DNA from: Ophthalmolycus amberensis
Lineage: Eukaryota; Chordata; Actinopteri; Perciformes; Zoarcidae
Assembly (NCBI GenBank): GCA_024529925.1
Contig: JAFEUB010000813.1
Location: 371,001-435,000 of the forward strand
DNA: 64,000 bases
Reading direction: 5' to 3'
The translations under genes and the position numbers were made by a program. A model generated the notes under the pieces. That model worked only from the letters and a program-made list of their open reading frames with translations. It made no database searches and was not told where the DNA came from. Below, piece after piece: positions 1 to 13,394 of this stretch; position 1 is the first letter of the stretch, and every line of letters starts with the position of its first letter.

Positions 1-960
1 AGACCTCGTCAACTCCTAGAAACGGCCCTGCACCAGGCATTACACTAAAAGCAAACCCATGTTTTTTAAAGTAATTTCCCCAACCCCACCACATAAATTT
101 AATAATTTTCCCTCTTGGACGACGGGCTTTCAGGCAGTCATGCGTTGCCACATGACCCCCGGCAATAACTCCAGGAGCCCCGGAAAGGTGACCTCTGTGA
201 ATTGCATGCATATGACGGGGCATTGTCGGTAAAGAGGCTATAATAGTATGCACAGTTGAATTCTTCATCATGCCGAGAGGTGTGCATGTGACAAACGGGA
301 AATGTTTGATGGCGATAAGGGAGAATGGCAACAGTTTGGGGCCATGCAGTGCGCCCTCTTCAAAATACCTGACAAATCTCATTGCATTTAATTAGATTAA
401 TGTCTCTCTCTGGAAACACCACTGGAGCAACTTGCTGATGGACGTTGCCCCCTGCACACTTGATTAAAGCAGTTTGTTGTTAAATCCTTGTAATTAGACC
501 TGACACCCCACATGAGTGTTACTCATTAGTGGGCTAATACAAAATAACTGCATACTAATGCATTCCCCTCCAGTATTTTACACAAGACAATTTAGAAGAT
601 GAGACACGTGTTCCATTTCCTGTTATTTCAGATTGTTTGAGTCGTAATATTTAAGAATGATTTTTCTTTTTACCAAAGTGACGCTTGCATTTTGTATCAA
701 ACAATGCTCCGCTTCAATCGCACTTGAGAGCTGTCCAGTTCTCTCTCAGTCCTTTATGGCGGGCCAGTGAACTGCTTTCTTGATGTGCGACTCTCTCTCT
801 CCTCTCAGTTGAAGGAAATGTTGCTTGCTTGATGTGTGTCGAAAGATATAAGAAATATCTTAAAGAGAGAAATCTGTGACATGCTTGAAAAGATAAATGT
901 CATGCAACAGCGATTCAACCATGGAGGGCCTTTATTTTAACATTTCTTTGGTGTGCAGGA
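1..960. other. Non-coding; candidate conserved element at about 360-600
   Basis: No coding potential is seen. From about 360 to 600 the sequence has the texture of a vertebrate conserved non-coding element: several homeodomain-type cores (TTAATTAGATTAATG near 387, GTAATTAG near 490, ACTAATGCATT near 555) in a compact run without simple repeats. The flanks (1-360 and 600-960) hold only short CT runs and nothing I recognise. Conservation itself cannot be judged from one sequence, so the regulatory reading is inference. Confidence 0.3.
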
Positions 961-3900
961 AGTGATGTGCTTCACATTCCTGCCATTCCATATTTGTCTT
1001 TTGAAATAATTAGCAAAAGAATGGGTGAGTTCGGGCATAATGCAATATTACAAGAAAATCCAAGGGGGGAATGTATTAATGGCCGCACTGTTTTATTGAT
1101 AAGTGATCTGAGTCAATATGTTCTAAGTATTTACTATCAAATTCATCAGACAAGACCTTGTCCATGAAGACAGCACTAGAGAAACACACTGTTAGAGGTG
1201 GATTCATTTGAAGCATGACTTGCCATTATTCTGCTAACAGCATGTACACAGAAAGTTGAAGCAATTTCCTCCTGATCCTTTACCTGAGGATACAGTGTCC
1301 TTGGTGCGGTAATCCATTTAGCTGTTAAAGAGTCCTTATCAGCCATGCATACTCGAGTGGTACATGGTGTAGGGGCCCAAAGTCAAAATGTGAGAGAATG
1401 GCCCTCGTTTTGACTGAAAGGCTTCTGTTTGAGCTTCATCAATAGTTCTACGTATCGATGACAAAAGCAGTGCAGCAGTGCAGAGCGCTTCCGTGTGAGG
1501 TATTGGACTATAGGGGCTTGATTAAAAAGGTGGAATGACTCAGTGACCGTGACACTGGCCCTGTGGCTGGTAGGCTATTGTTTTGCATTATATCTGCAAT
1601 GTCCTTTGACTGTTTCTAGAGTGTGACAGTCCAGTCAACATTAGTGAACTCTCACAAAGGCAGAAAACACTGAACTAAGGAACTTCAAAATCTGTAGTCA
1701 TCAAGATGTAGAAGAAAACCCCACACTTGCATCTTTCTATTTTCGTGACTCAGCATCTAAATGTACCGTAGACATGATGCAATTCTTAAAATATCTCCAC
1801 GGCAGGACAAATAAAGTTTGATGAGTGAAATGGGTTTGACAGTTTGAACTCAGAACTGCAGTAAAATGGCTCCTCTAGACTCTCCATTCAGGGAGAAATC
1901 CATCACAGATGAGGCAGAAAGAATACAAAACATATTTCCTGCCACCCACAAGACATCTGAGTAAGACACTTGGCTCATTTTGTAACAGTCAACTCTCTGT
2001 TTCCAGATTGCTTGTTGTAAAACCCGTGCAGCCCCGCTCAGATTTCCAGGGGTTTCTGAAAGGTAGTTTAGAAAATATGAGGACAGTAACTGAGGTAGGG
2101 AAGAGAGGCGGTGGAAAAAGTTGACAACCCTGCAGAAATAATGTAAATCTAACACTTTAAGTTGGAAAATGTACAGTCGATTTTTAGTTCTGATAACAGC
2201 CCCCTGATAACAGCTCAATCGGGTTCCTGAAATACAGATGTCTTTATTCCAGCCATAGGCCCCTGAATCATTTGGGGTTTTCCTCCCGCTCAGTCACCCC
2301 TGTGTGTAAGATTAGTGCATACAATAGTATTACTTATATGCAGAAGTAAGATTTCCAGATGGATTGACCATTCATCATGCAGTCTTATTTACCTGCTCGA
2401 CTGTAACAGTTAGACGTGCAACTACTCGATAACCATAATGCGCTAAACATAATACAATGCAATCTATACTGCCTCCGGATTCTTGAGATTCCATGGCAAC
2501 CTGTGAAATGTTACCTGCAGTGTGAACTCTCAAGGTAATAAGTCCCATTGGTGGCTGTTCAAATAGCACTTTGATGTGACTGAGATGTTCACAAAGATCT
2601 AAAGCTGAGAGAAACAGCAACTTTTCCTTTGTCAATGTGTCGTATATTCGTTTGGTGAATGTGAAAATGTATAGAAACAAGAAATGGGACCTTGTAGCAG
2701 AACTGCTTCAGGGAACTGGTTTGGTACTCAAACTATCTTTTGAGGCGATCCACAAAACACAGCTCCGATTCACAGTCTGCCAAGGTTACAGAGACAATAA
2801 TATATTTGTGAAAAGAATAGTGGCCAGGTGAGTGACAGGAACCAACTAAAATGTGTGCGGTATCATGTTTCTAAAATTGATCTTTCCTTTAACCTTTATC
2901 TTCAATGTAAGCTAGTAGTACTCTCGAACATGTAAAGACACATCCTTTAGTTTTCTGTTGTGGAGGTCATCTTGTCTCTGGTAAAAAAATCTAAGCGGCT
3001 CTCATGGTCTCTGCCAACTCATGCTTCAGGCACTGCACATATCCATCAAAGTCCACCCACTGTTAATCAAAAAAGATAGACTTCAATGTGTCACGTTGTC
3101 AGGCAGGGGTTCTACCCTCTGTTCATCAGCTCATACTTGAAGCTGCTGGCTTTGCAATGTCTTAAATGTCGTCTTAAGTAAACAAGAGCCAGTTGCACAC
3201 ATACAGACTTTGACTGTGGTTTAGATCAAACTAAAAGTAAGACTTTAAATGGGCATCTCCATGAATCAGGTGCAGAGCTGTCTAGTTGTTGACTATCTTA
3301 AATTTGCCATAACATTCAAGGTAATTCAAGACTTTACTAAACACATGGCTGACCAAGCAACCACATCACATCTGCTCAGATCCCCTAACTCCAGCACAAT
3401 GCTGTTACTTATTTGATTGGGCTAGCTGTGTTGCCCTGCTTCCAATGTTTGTGCTAAACCTAAACATGTCTTGGATTGCTGTCTCTACTCAATGCATTAA
3501 GATGAAATTGAAATCAATCTTAATTTTATCTCACTCCAAAAAGCAACAAAGCCCGACTTGTTGTAATTGTTTGTAGTATTTTGAAATCTTTAAAGTGAAT
3601 GAATTGTTTTGACTGTGATTGAACGAGACATATTTTCTCAAGGATACATTTAATGCTGAAGTATGAAGTATGAACACCCTTTCAGCTTACAAAACTCTTT
3701 TATTCATTGACTGCAGAGCTGCTTTAACACCATAGGGTAATGCATTATCCCACACAGGTCAAAAGAACGTATGTAAATGTGTTATTGTCTCAGCACATAA
3801 GAGGAATGACTGTTATCAGTGGAGAAGTCAAGGGTTCTACACAGATAAATACAACAGCCTCCCTTACTGACATGCGTAGATGGTAGAGTCGCTCAGTACA

Positions 3901-4098
3901 CTAACCTTCTAAACGCTCAAAGAGAGGTGGGAAAACAGGGGGAAGTAGTACTTTCCACTTGTATTTCAATCTCTGGAGCAAATCAAAGATTCTATCATGT
4001 AACAGTGGGTATTTTGATGAACACTGCAAGAATCCAGATGGCTGGGTATCCATGAAATATGTATGAATGCAAGGGATATATCTACCGCTTTCTTTCAT
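961..4098. other. Non-coding, no gene seen
   Basis: Only short, chance-length open frames occur on either strand, with no recognisable protein family. A 10-bp unit TGATAACAGC occurs twice 14 bases apart at 2191-2200 and 2205-2214. No mobile-element ends, hairpins or simple repeats of note were found. Confidence 0.5.
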
Positions 4099-4113
4099 CA
4101 CACACACACACAC
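4099..4113. repeat. (CA)n microsatellite, short
   Basis: An uninterrupted CA dinucleotide run of 15 bases. It is short and unremarkable, typical of fish intergenic DNA. Confidence 0.9.
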
Positions 4114-7100
4114 CAGTTAATAGGCAAACAAACACTGATTAACAATCCCCATGCAGCGGAGTTCAGGGTGTGAGAGGAAAATATAATGACAGTCATGGCA
4201 CCTGTCGTTATTCCAATATCCTTTATAATTTACCCTGACCAGACTGTTTTGAGCAGATAATCTGTTCCAGTCATGAAGTTGGGCCACCATGAAACCATTT
4301 CAAATTGGTATTCATGGAGAGTTCATCTTTTTTTCTTTTTTTTACCTCGGAAGTGAAAAAAAGAAATTCAAGATGCATATTCTGTGTTTGTCACTTTGAT
4401 AGAAAACAATTGTCCTACTGTGCCCCCTGTGTTTAGAAAATAGCAGTCTTCGGTGTACAGGATTTGAACTCTCACTTCCAATCTCTTGTCTGTCCACACA
4501 CACATGCAGTCACACAGGCACAGTACTCTGTAGCCAATCCCTCCCTCAACAGATTCTGTGTGATAACAAACCTGTGAGCTGCCCGTCACGACTTCAAATG
4601 GATAAAGGTTACCTGTCGACAGAGAAGCAAAACGGAGAGGAAGGAATACAGGAAAGACAAACAAATGTAACACAAGCGCAAACCTCAAGTGTGGGGGGTA
4701 ATAAATCACAGCAAAAGAGGATAGTCTGACTTCCTTTCCTCCTTTTTTTTAAAGGGGATTGCTACTAAAATGCTGGCGAGGCTATTCCCAGCTGGAGGAA
4801 GCTTCTGGAGATTACTGTGTAATAAGCCTGAAACGAACAGCGGGTGAATTGAGACTGAGCGTTCACCCTTCTTCCAGGGTCACGGGACTCATTCTCTCAG
4901 GAACAGCCACTTGTCTACCAATCTTTGCTCGGATGTATTAGTGGTGAAGCGGGAAAAAGGAAAGGCGAGAGAGGGTTATTTATCAGCCTTCAGGCTATTG
5001 TTTGCCTGCCTCAACTCAATCAACACATTTGAATCATCCAATGTCGACCCGTGACTGTTCGATTTTGAGTTAGTTTGAATTCAAAATATGTGTTCCGAGC
5101 CAATAAAATGGTTTCTTACCACTGTTTCTTTTGGCCTCTGTTCTCATGTGAAGCCAACAGAATTCAATAAACTGGCAATGAAATGACCCACAACCTTTCT
5201 ATATTTGTGTGTTGATTTGATTCCACGGAACAGTTTGTTGTATTAGCATATTATAATTCATTATATTGAATGTTTTTTTCTGATATTTTGGCAGTGGAAT
5301 TTGCATACTTTAGTGGTCACCCAGATCCCATTCACTTCTGGTATTACCATGGGTGTGTATATATCTAGGAAGTGACATCCGATCACTGGCCTTTGCATCT
5401 ACACCTGGTAGGATTAAGCGTTCTTGTTTTCTGCCTGGATCTGCTCAGATCTTCATGTGCAAATTAGGTCGGCAGAGCCGGAGGAGTAAACAAACATGGC
5501 ACGGCCCAGGTCACGGTAAGGGAATGCTGCTCTATGGGCTCTGCTTATTTTTCCTTTGCCAAGTAAGGGGGCTGTGTTGCTTTTTTTTCTGGGCAGCTTC
5601 AGATACCAGAAAGATGCAGAGTAAGATAACCTTTTTAACTTGTTGGACTCTTTTTTTTAAATTTCAAATACGGTTCCAGATGTGATTCAATAGTACATGC
5701 TACAGGTTGCATTCACCTACATGTTCCTCAACCAGATAAGATATCCAGATCACATGTTAGAAGTAAATTGGAGTATTTTCCCAAGTTTGGCCATTCGGAC
5801 TATGGCTCAAGCTAACCACCACCTCTGTTTTAAAGATTCTCGAATCGCAGAGTCCATCAAAGATGTACGTGGCAAGCAGCTTGAGCCTCTTACAGCTTTC
5901 CAAAAAAACCTCAGCTACACATAAATCATTTTTACTGCTTGTCTCCAAGTTTGACCGGATGTAAACATCGCCCTTGGAAGTTTACCACCCGGAAAGCTAA
6001 TTTCTTTGGGTTGTCATACCACCTTCCACATACCAAAATATCTACAATAGAGGTGGTGAATTCAAAGTTGGCATGACCCAGAACTGGCAAAAATCTGTGT
6101 AGCACAAAGCAGACTGCATTACTGATCTATAACTGATTATTTACAATTGATTGAAGCTGTTTAAATTAGAATATCATTTAAAGTAACGAGGGAATGCTGT
6201 CAAAACTCCAGCATTTAATGCTGAAATTTCTCTTTCTCTCCGTTTTTGCCTTTTCCTTCTCAGTGGACTAGACGTTCACTTATTCTTACTGCACTTCATT
6301 CCTTGTGCCAGCTTTATGTGTGCGGTGTCTCTTTGCCCGTCTTTGTTTGAATGCTTTCACTGCCTCTCACTTTCTCCCCTCACAGTATATAAATCATGTC
6401 AAGCCAAACAACCACCAAAGAGGTGGTTGGAGCGTGCTCCTTGACAAATTCTCCGTTATAAGGTAGGTTTCCTGGTCACAGCCGCTGATATTACAGAGAT
6501 TCTTCATAGCTTAGGAACTTACTCTGCCTTTGTTCTCATTGCCTCCTTCACAAGTTGCTTTCTCGGGTGCAGTTTGAATATGGCTTAAAAGTTTTCTGAG
6601 CACAGAATAAATACTGTAAATGTGCTCACAGATATGAGCACTGGAATTAGTGGCTTTATCCACTCAGCTTTTCTTCATGCAATCATGGTAGAGCATCCCA
6701 TTATTAGAGAACAGTGTGAGGGACTCGAAATCGCTGGCATTTCGGCAAAGCTAACAGGCAAGTTGGAAATACAAATCTAATTTAACTACTTCAAAGAGAG
6801 TGAGGCAATACATTTTATAGGGAAAAAAACTGATTGGTTTCAGTGCAGCACACTAACACTGATGCATTTTGACAAGTAAAGCCTTCATTGGAGCTGATAA
6901 TGTCTTTTCTCGCCAAAAAATGTCAGAGCTTAAATGTTGTGAGAATGGTTGAAATTGCTTCAAATTGTTTTTATTGTAGGGTTATATAAATAACTACTAC
7001 AATTTGTTTTATATTTTTATATTTAAATTCTAACAATCAATACATCAAAGAGTGCTTGAGTTATGTTCACTTGACGCTCTCAAAGAGTACCTTAAAGTAG

Positions 7101-8211
7101 CATAATGCAAGTAGTGAAGCTATACACTTATAACATACTATGGAAAGCAGTCTCACTGTCTGATGTCAAACCTCAACCCTGGTCCTCTTTGTGTGAACTT
7201 TGCATGTGGATGCAGTTTACAAAATGCATTTTTTCCTCACAGTTTTCCCCGACCTTTCGCAAAGTGAGTGCTGGGATAAGCTCCACCTGCATCACAACAC
7301 AAACAAAATTAAGCTGGTATAGAAAATCAATGAGAAAGATGCTGTACTTAGCTCTACCTCGGCACGTTTATTTGGAGACAAACAATGCTATTTTTGCTTC
7401 TTTATTTCAATGTCACCTTTACTGATGCTGCTGTCACTGTTTAAGTGTACTGTACTGCATTTCCAAGTGATCGCTTGTCAGAGTGTCACCAGTGGTTTGA
7501 AGTCACTGAAATGACAGCGCCCAAAGCCCCAAACAAGCATGTATTAGATGCTATACTAAGACTAGACACAACTAGAACAACATAATTCCAAATGGTGTCT
7601 AAATATATCGGGAATGGAACACATATCATTTACAACTAACAGCAGCAAGCAGCTCACACACAGCAATACCATATTAATAAAAAGAGAGCAACTGTTTACA
7701 TGAACAATACCCAATATTGGCAACTTTGTGTCTCTTCAGTCATGGTTGCCATCTCTAACCATGCTAACCACAGCGACATTTCGATAAAAACACAAAAGAA
7801 TAAATCAATTAGAACATTTAATAAAAATTCAGCTCATAATGTGGAACACATGAAAAACATCTTTGTTGCAGAAAATAAAGAAACGTCAGCATCACATACA
7901 TAACTTTAAATGCTTGTCCAAAAGACAGAAAAATTGAAATATCAAAACCACAAAACTTATTTCTGCTTTTTGTTTTATTAAATTATAAATTTAGCATTTT
8001 TTTATTTTCCTGCGACTGTTACATGATCATCTGAGCATTTGTTTGGACACCGTATTTCGGGTTAAACTTTTAAGAACTTGTAAGGATGTTCATGTTGGGT
8101 AAACAGTATATAGTACCAGCAGCCATTTTAATACGACCTCCGATTACTCAAGTGTAATACTCTCATCTTTGGGCAGCGCAGCAGGAAAACACTTGCTACA
8201 CTCGCTACACA
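4114..8211. other. Non-coding, no gene seen
   Basis: No frame matches a known family. A small inverted repeat (CAACCACC then GGTGGTTG, 8-bp arms) lies near 6407-6430. The stretch is AT-rich with scattered A and T runs. I see no mobile-element termini until the inverted end that begins at 8212. Confidence 0.5.
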
Positions 8212-9337
8212 TTCTCACTCCCGGTTGTCAAATACGGCAGCTTGGTCAGTGGCCCTACGCTTCAAACGATATTGCTCTACGAACCCATCTCGTGTCAGTT
8301 TTGCATGGGTTCCTCTTGTTATGCATACACTGTCTTTTCAAAATAGACTTCTGTATTTACAGGAAACAACTCGTTTAGGTTTAGGGAACAACAGTTCTTG
8401 GCATTTTTGTTACGTAGTTAAGTAGGCTGCATTACGAACAGGACATAAGTCAAGTACGTTACGTAATGTAATGTAAGAAATTTGAGTGTAGAACTGTGTG
8501 TTAAGAAGTTATAATAAAAGTGTTTAATGATTCATATTTAAGAATTCATAATTTGTCATAATCATAAGTGTTTTGGAAATGCATAATTAAGATAAGCATA
8601 AAGGTGTTTTAGGATTAGTAGCTAGAAGTAGAATTTGAGACATGAAGCTTCTGCCAAAAGTTGCAAAGTCTTATCTTTTATATAGAATGTATTAAGAGAC
8701 AGAGGCTTTTAGACAGGCGATTACAGAGGGCACCTGGGTCCTGGGAGTTAGCCAATAGGAATTGTGATGGACAAAAGGGGAGGGGTTTCGAACTGTATGA
8801 GGGAGGGACGTAATCAAGTCTTTTTCTCTTGTCTAGCGTTAAGCTTCCAGGGGACGGATGTGTCTCCTGAGAAGCTGGGAAGAGTTTTTTGCACGGGGCT
8901 AAATAGTTTAATATTCCATAGAAGTCGTGTACTTCACTGTATAATTGTATTTGCTTCAGTAGGATTAAATTCCTTTCAATTGTAAACCAGTTTCGGTAAC
9001 GTTATTGCGATGCCGCGCTGCTGAAGACTGCAGCGCCGCATGGTCCAGGCGTGCTCTCACGGTGGGGCAGTTCTGGCCCTCACAGTAACTTAGCTTACAT
9101 AACTTTAAATACGTCAACGTAGATTTTAGTTTCAGATGGTACACAATCACCAGTCTCCTGAGTGAAAGTCTTGTGCTTTTTGACCAGAGCATCCACCCTG
9201 ACATCCTTCCTATGCAACCTTTATCGCTCTTTATATTACATCACCTGACTGACTCTCACTCCTGCCATAACTGCAGCCACATAGAGCATATTTAACACAT
9301 AGGGCCACTGCCATATTTGACAACTTGGGAGTGAGAA
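8212..9337. mobile_element. DNA-transposon-like element with ~75-bp inverted ends, interrupted
   Basis: The left end starts TTCTCACTCCCGGTTGTC and reads through GTGGCCCTACG. The right end, read on the other strand, starts TTCTCACTCCCAAGTTGTC and reads through GTGGCCCTATG, so the first ~75 bases of the two ends are diverged inverted repeats with a 10-base deletion in the right arm. The interior has no open frame resembling a transposase, so the element is non-autonomous. Removing the LTR-like insert at 8472-9099 leaves about 500 bp, a normal size for a short non-autonomous element. No clean target-site duplication was found, so the superfamily is not assigned. A related end lies at 34030-34070. 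Confidence 0.6.
8472..9099 (+). mobile_element. Candidate solo LTR nested in the 8212-9337 element
   Basis: The segment begins TGTAAG and ends CTTACA, a 6-bp inverted terminal match with the TG...CA form of LTRs. It contains a CCAAT box (AGCCAATAGG near 8751), a purine-rich GGGGAGGGG stretch near 8777 and an AT-rich segment with GGATTAAA near 8962, an arrangement that resembles a retroviral U3-R-U5 LTR. No internal retroviral genes flank it. A perfect target duplication was not found (only TAA on both sides), so the exact boundaries are uncertain. Orientation is inferred from the order of promoter-like boxes. Confidence 0.4.
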
Positions 9338-9484
9338 CAGGCTGACAACCAATATGGATGAGAACAATGCAAAACACTTGACAGGACAGAGCCCAAAAAC
9401 TGTGTGAACGTCCAAATATTTATAAACAGCTCCCTATACAGATAAACTTAGATGCTTGTAATTTGCCTGTAAAGAGAGCAGTAA
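9338..9484. other. Non-coding spacer
   Basis: Short spacer between the inverted-end element and the conserved-looking block that follows. Nothing recognised. Confidence 0.5.
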
Positions 9485-9690
9485 TAACGGGCAATGTTCC
9501 TGCCATATAATTACAGCCCAAAGAGGATTCTTGAAATCACAATTATCCGTTTAATTACGTCTGATAGCTATCAGGCCCGGCGGCTTTATCAACAGAATCT
9601 GCATTTAGAGCAGTGGTGGAGGATTGCCTTAGTGAATTTCACATGTGGCTCAAGCCAATTATTATTAACATCTAATAATCCCTTTTAATA
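9485..9690. promoter_or_regulatory. Candidate conserved non-coding element
   Basis: A compact, complex stretch with many homeodomain and SOX-type cores: ATAATTACAG near 9508, CACAATTATCCG near 9538, TTTAATTACG near 9551, CCAATTATTATTAAC near 9656 and TAATAATCC near 9672, together with a TGATAGCTATCA palindrome near 9562. It has no simple repeats and no coding frame. This density is characteristic of enhancers near vertebrate developmental genes, but the enhancer role is inferred. Confidence 0.4.
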
Positions 9691-12600
9691 CTGCTTTCAA
9701 ATGACGCAAAAGAGTTCAGTGCGACATGGTAGAATAACAGAGAATGCATTTGAGAGATTAACTCACAGGTGCCATAAGTGTTACACGTTATAGGCCTCCA
9801 TCAAACAGGATGGGCGGAATCCATTGCTTCTGGTAATTGAAGTGTCTTGATATGCTGATGACTGATTACTCGCGACAGGGCATCCCGTAACACCCTTCCC
9901 CCCCGAACACCACAATTGTATCCATTGCCACAAGTTGTACAAGCGAGAGTTCAAAACAAACAAAATGAAAGCAGGTTTTGCACTGTCATCAATAATTTAC
10001 AGTCGTCCTTTTTGCTCCCCAAAAAGATAATTAAAAAAGAGTTTGAGTGAACTGCTGGCAGGAAAAAGCGAATTGTGAAATTGTGTCATATGGGAATGTA
10101 AAGAACTGTAGGACCTTATTTCCACCTCACAGACAACTTCAACTAGTTGGCAGTGGTTTTGTGGTTCTGCAGATGAAAAACAGCAGCTTGGTTCATGTAC
10201 CAAGACTCTTCCATTCCTGAGTTGTTCATGCACTTTGCATGGCAGAACTTCATCTTTAATAATTCAGGGATTAAAGCAGATAAGGCTGGATCTCTGTGCT
10301 TGTGGCAATGCCTGTACAACTGCCAGAGCTGGGGAGGCACAGCACTTGGCTCCAGGTTTAATTGGAGCCCATTGAAAGAGAGCAGAGAGAGCGGACGTTA
10401 TTCAACATAAACTTTTATGCGCTGACCCTTTCTTCCTGCTCCTGGCTCTTTGCTGAATTATTATATATATTTTTTCTTTGCATTCCCATGTTTGCAACCC
10501 ACACAGTGTCGTGCTGGTCCAAATTTGACTTCCATTTCACACTATTCATCCAGTCTCTCCATTAACCACAGTGGCTCTTCCGTTTCCGTCTTTTTTTGGT
10601 GCACTTTGTGCAGAGAAGTCAACAACACACCTTTTATTTGTTCATCACCATAGTTACTAGCATATAGACATCTTTGAGGTTATGTGATTTCATCTCCAAA
10701 AAAGGCAATATAGTTTAAAATCCAGTAAACCACATGTCAGCCCTAAGAGAAGGGCATCAAATTGTGGTCATTATTAAATTAAAAACAGCTCCAAAGGCAA
10801 ACACCGGTACTACTTTCCTAAATATCTTTCTTCTTATTAGGATTATGAATAATTGAAGGACTTTCTTTTCACACAGTTTTGGCAACAGTTCAGAATGTAT
10901 GTGCTTCAAACAAATATCATTATATATTCAAATACATACATTAATAAACATCTGCAGTCATGCAAGACTGAGACTTTTTTTCTGATCTTTGCTAATGCCA
11001 ACTACTTATGTATTAACATAAGAGAGCACAGGCATACACCTAACTTCTGCTATTGAATTGACCAGCCACCACCCGGCCTTAACTTACAGAATTTGGTGTG
11101 TCATAATGTCCATAATGTAGATATGCTGAAATCTCAGACATTTGCACCTTTGAATTGACCTCCTATGCTATGTGTGCTCAGATAGCACTACAGATGAGTG
11201 GTTATTGTTTATGCATTGCACATACAATTACAGTGGTAGTGTCAAATATACAGTCAATTGTTTCTTGTGGGTTTTTCCTCTTGTTTTCTTAGCAAAATGA
11301 CGATCAGTTGTGTAGAAATATCCAATTAAAAGAACACACTACACTCATCATTGATATATTTAAGAAAGGTAGTGGGAAATAGCTTTGTTTAAAAAACACA
11401 AGTTATTTTCCTCTGCATTAAGTTGAATGTACACAGCTAGTTATTATGGTCCAATTAACTAAATACTCTAACCTGCATGTACAGCATATCATCAATGTAT
11501 ATTTTCCCCCATAAAAGCATCCTGCACAACCCACTTCTGAGCTCTCTCAAAGTCTAAAATTGGCAAAGGTACATACTTATATACGAATTACTTTGTATTA
11601 AGTAACCATTTAGTTCCCTTTTATTCTCAGAGAATGGAAAAGTGTTCTTTATGCAGAATATATTAAAATGATACATTTAATCTGTTTTATTAGTTCCACA
11701 TGAGGTCATTATTAATTCATCCTGAACTCATTGCTCACAAGGGGCTTATCCACATTCATTTAATTGCCAGTGTATTTGTCATATCTAAACACCTACTCAA
11801 GACAGTAGAATTTAACAAAGATTGCCTTCTTAATTCCCAGAATAGCACCTTGCTTAATTTCACGGCTATGAATGTAGTCTTTCCAAATCACAGAAAAGAT
11901 TAAGTGAACCTTTCTATCATGTACACTCAAGAGTACTGCAATAGTGTGGCTGAAATGAGTCAAGAAGATTTTTTATTTCGTTCTACTACTCCTATGCATG
12001 ACCAAAAAACCCTATGCATGATTAAGTGCTTTGGCTCAATCATGGCTTTGTGTCACGAGGGTCGTGAATCAGAGTCAATCCCCCAAAGTATTAGTAAGTT
12101 AATTGGCAGTGGAACCCACTTCATTTTCAACGCATACTTAGGTTTAATTAGATGCCAAGTTCTTAAATTATATCAATATGTTCATAACTTGTCTTGTTTT
12201 AACTACATACCAATACATATCTCTCCCACAGACTGGTGTTTTCCTGAAAGATCAGTTTGGGTTATGTAATAAGGTGCACATTAAAAGTTAAATGATAGTT
12301 TGGGTCACTTTAACACATCCCTTATTTTTCTTTGCATTCCTATTGTGACAACAGACATTCATAGATAATCAATTTCACTGTCGGCCGTGATGTTTCTCCT
12401 CTTTGACATAGAATCTCCAGCAATTTAAACAAAATGCAGCTACTCTTTGCTGTTAATAGAGAGCAGAGCAGTGGTATGACATGACTCATTTGAGTTCTGA
12501 TTAATAATTGTAGTGTAGTATAAATTAGTCATGTGAAAATCGTGCAGATTTTAAATTAGGGAAATTTAGCTTTTCCCTGTGGTTTGGTTGTTATTTTTCA

Positions 12601-12728
12601 AACTGGCCTGTTTCTATTTCACAGGTAATCTCTTTGTAGGTTTAATTGATGGAACATTTTTGGAATCCTGAGTGGGAAAAGGAAAAACACTATGAAATGA
12701 CTGTGGGTCCTGAACATTTGAAAAGATG
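9691..12728. other. Non-coding; candidate conserved patch at about 10195-10410
   Basis: No gene recognised. The patch around 10195-10410 (ATCTTTAATAATTCAGGG, TTTAATTGGAGCCC) has the look of a conserved element. A short direct repeat CCTATGCATGA occurs twice near 11994 and 12012. The rest is AT-rich with no identifiable element. Confidence 0.4.
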
Positions 12729-12747
12729 CCCCCCCCCCCCCCCCCCC
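12729..12747. repeat. Poly-C tract, 19 C
   Basis: An uninterrupted run of 19 cytosines. One of several long C or G homopolymers in this window. Its length in an assembly is prone to error. Confidence 0.95.
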
Positions 12748-13394
12748 ACTGTGTCTCTGGCCTCAAGGTAGCGTATGGGGTCAGTGATACACTCACCTAT
12801 GTTATCCCGTAGCGGCCCCTACTGATGGGGTGCTGATGAAGAGTAATGAGTGAGGAGTGAGGCAGTCTATGGCAGTACGAAACAGGGAATATAAAGTGTT
12901 TTGAGAAAGTGTGTTTCACCACTGCCACAATAGGTCCTTGAGCATGAAGCCATAACTGGGCATCCAAAATATTATGTAGTACTATTCTGCTGCTGCAGAA
13001 AGCGAGATTAGCTCTGGACAAGTACAGAGGCGCACACTCAATCAGTCAAGGACACACAGACTTACACAGTCACACACATGACTGAACGTAGCGTAGATTA
13101 TTAAACTCAAGTAAAATCGAAGCATAATTAAACCATCATTAGTGCTTGGAAAGAGAGGTTCCAGTACATTATTCCACATAATTAAAATACAATTTGCCTT
13201 TAGAAGGTGCAATGGCTCTCAGTGTTGAAATGACATGAACAAAAAAGTAACTCACATTAAAAAACTATGCTAACTGCCGTTGGCTAACACTATATGGACT
13301 GAAAAGTTTCCTACCATATATAGTAGGATATTCCCCAACTAGTAGGGCACCCAGAAGCACGTCTCCTAGCAATACCAGCCATCGGACATAGAAA
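12748..13394. other. Non-coding, no gene seen
   Basis: Nothing recognised. The region between the poly-C tract and the inverted-end element at 13395 has short chance-length open frames only. Confidence 0.5.

Noticed and set aside
11904..12269. 121-codon plus-strand open frame
   Set aside because: No resemblance to a protein family and no splice-site context.
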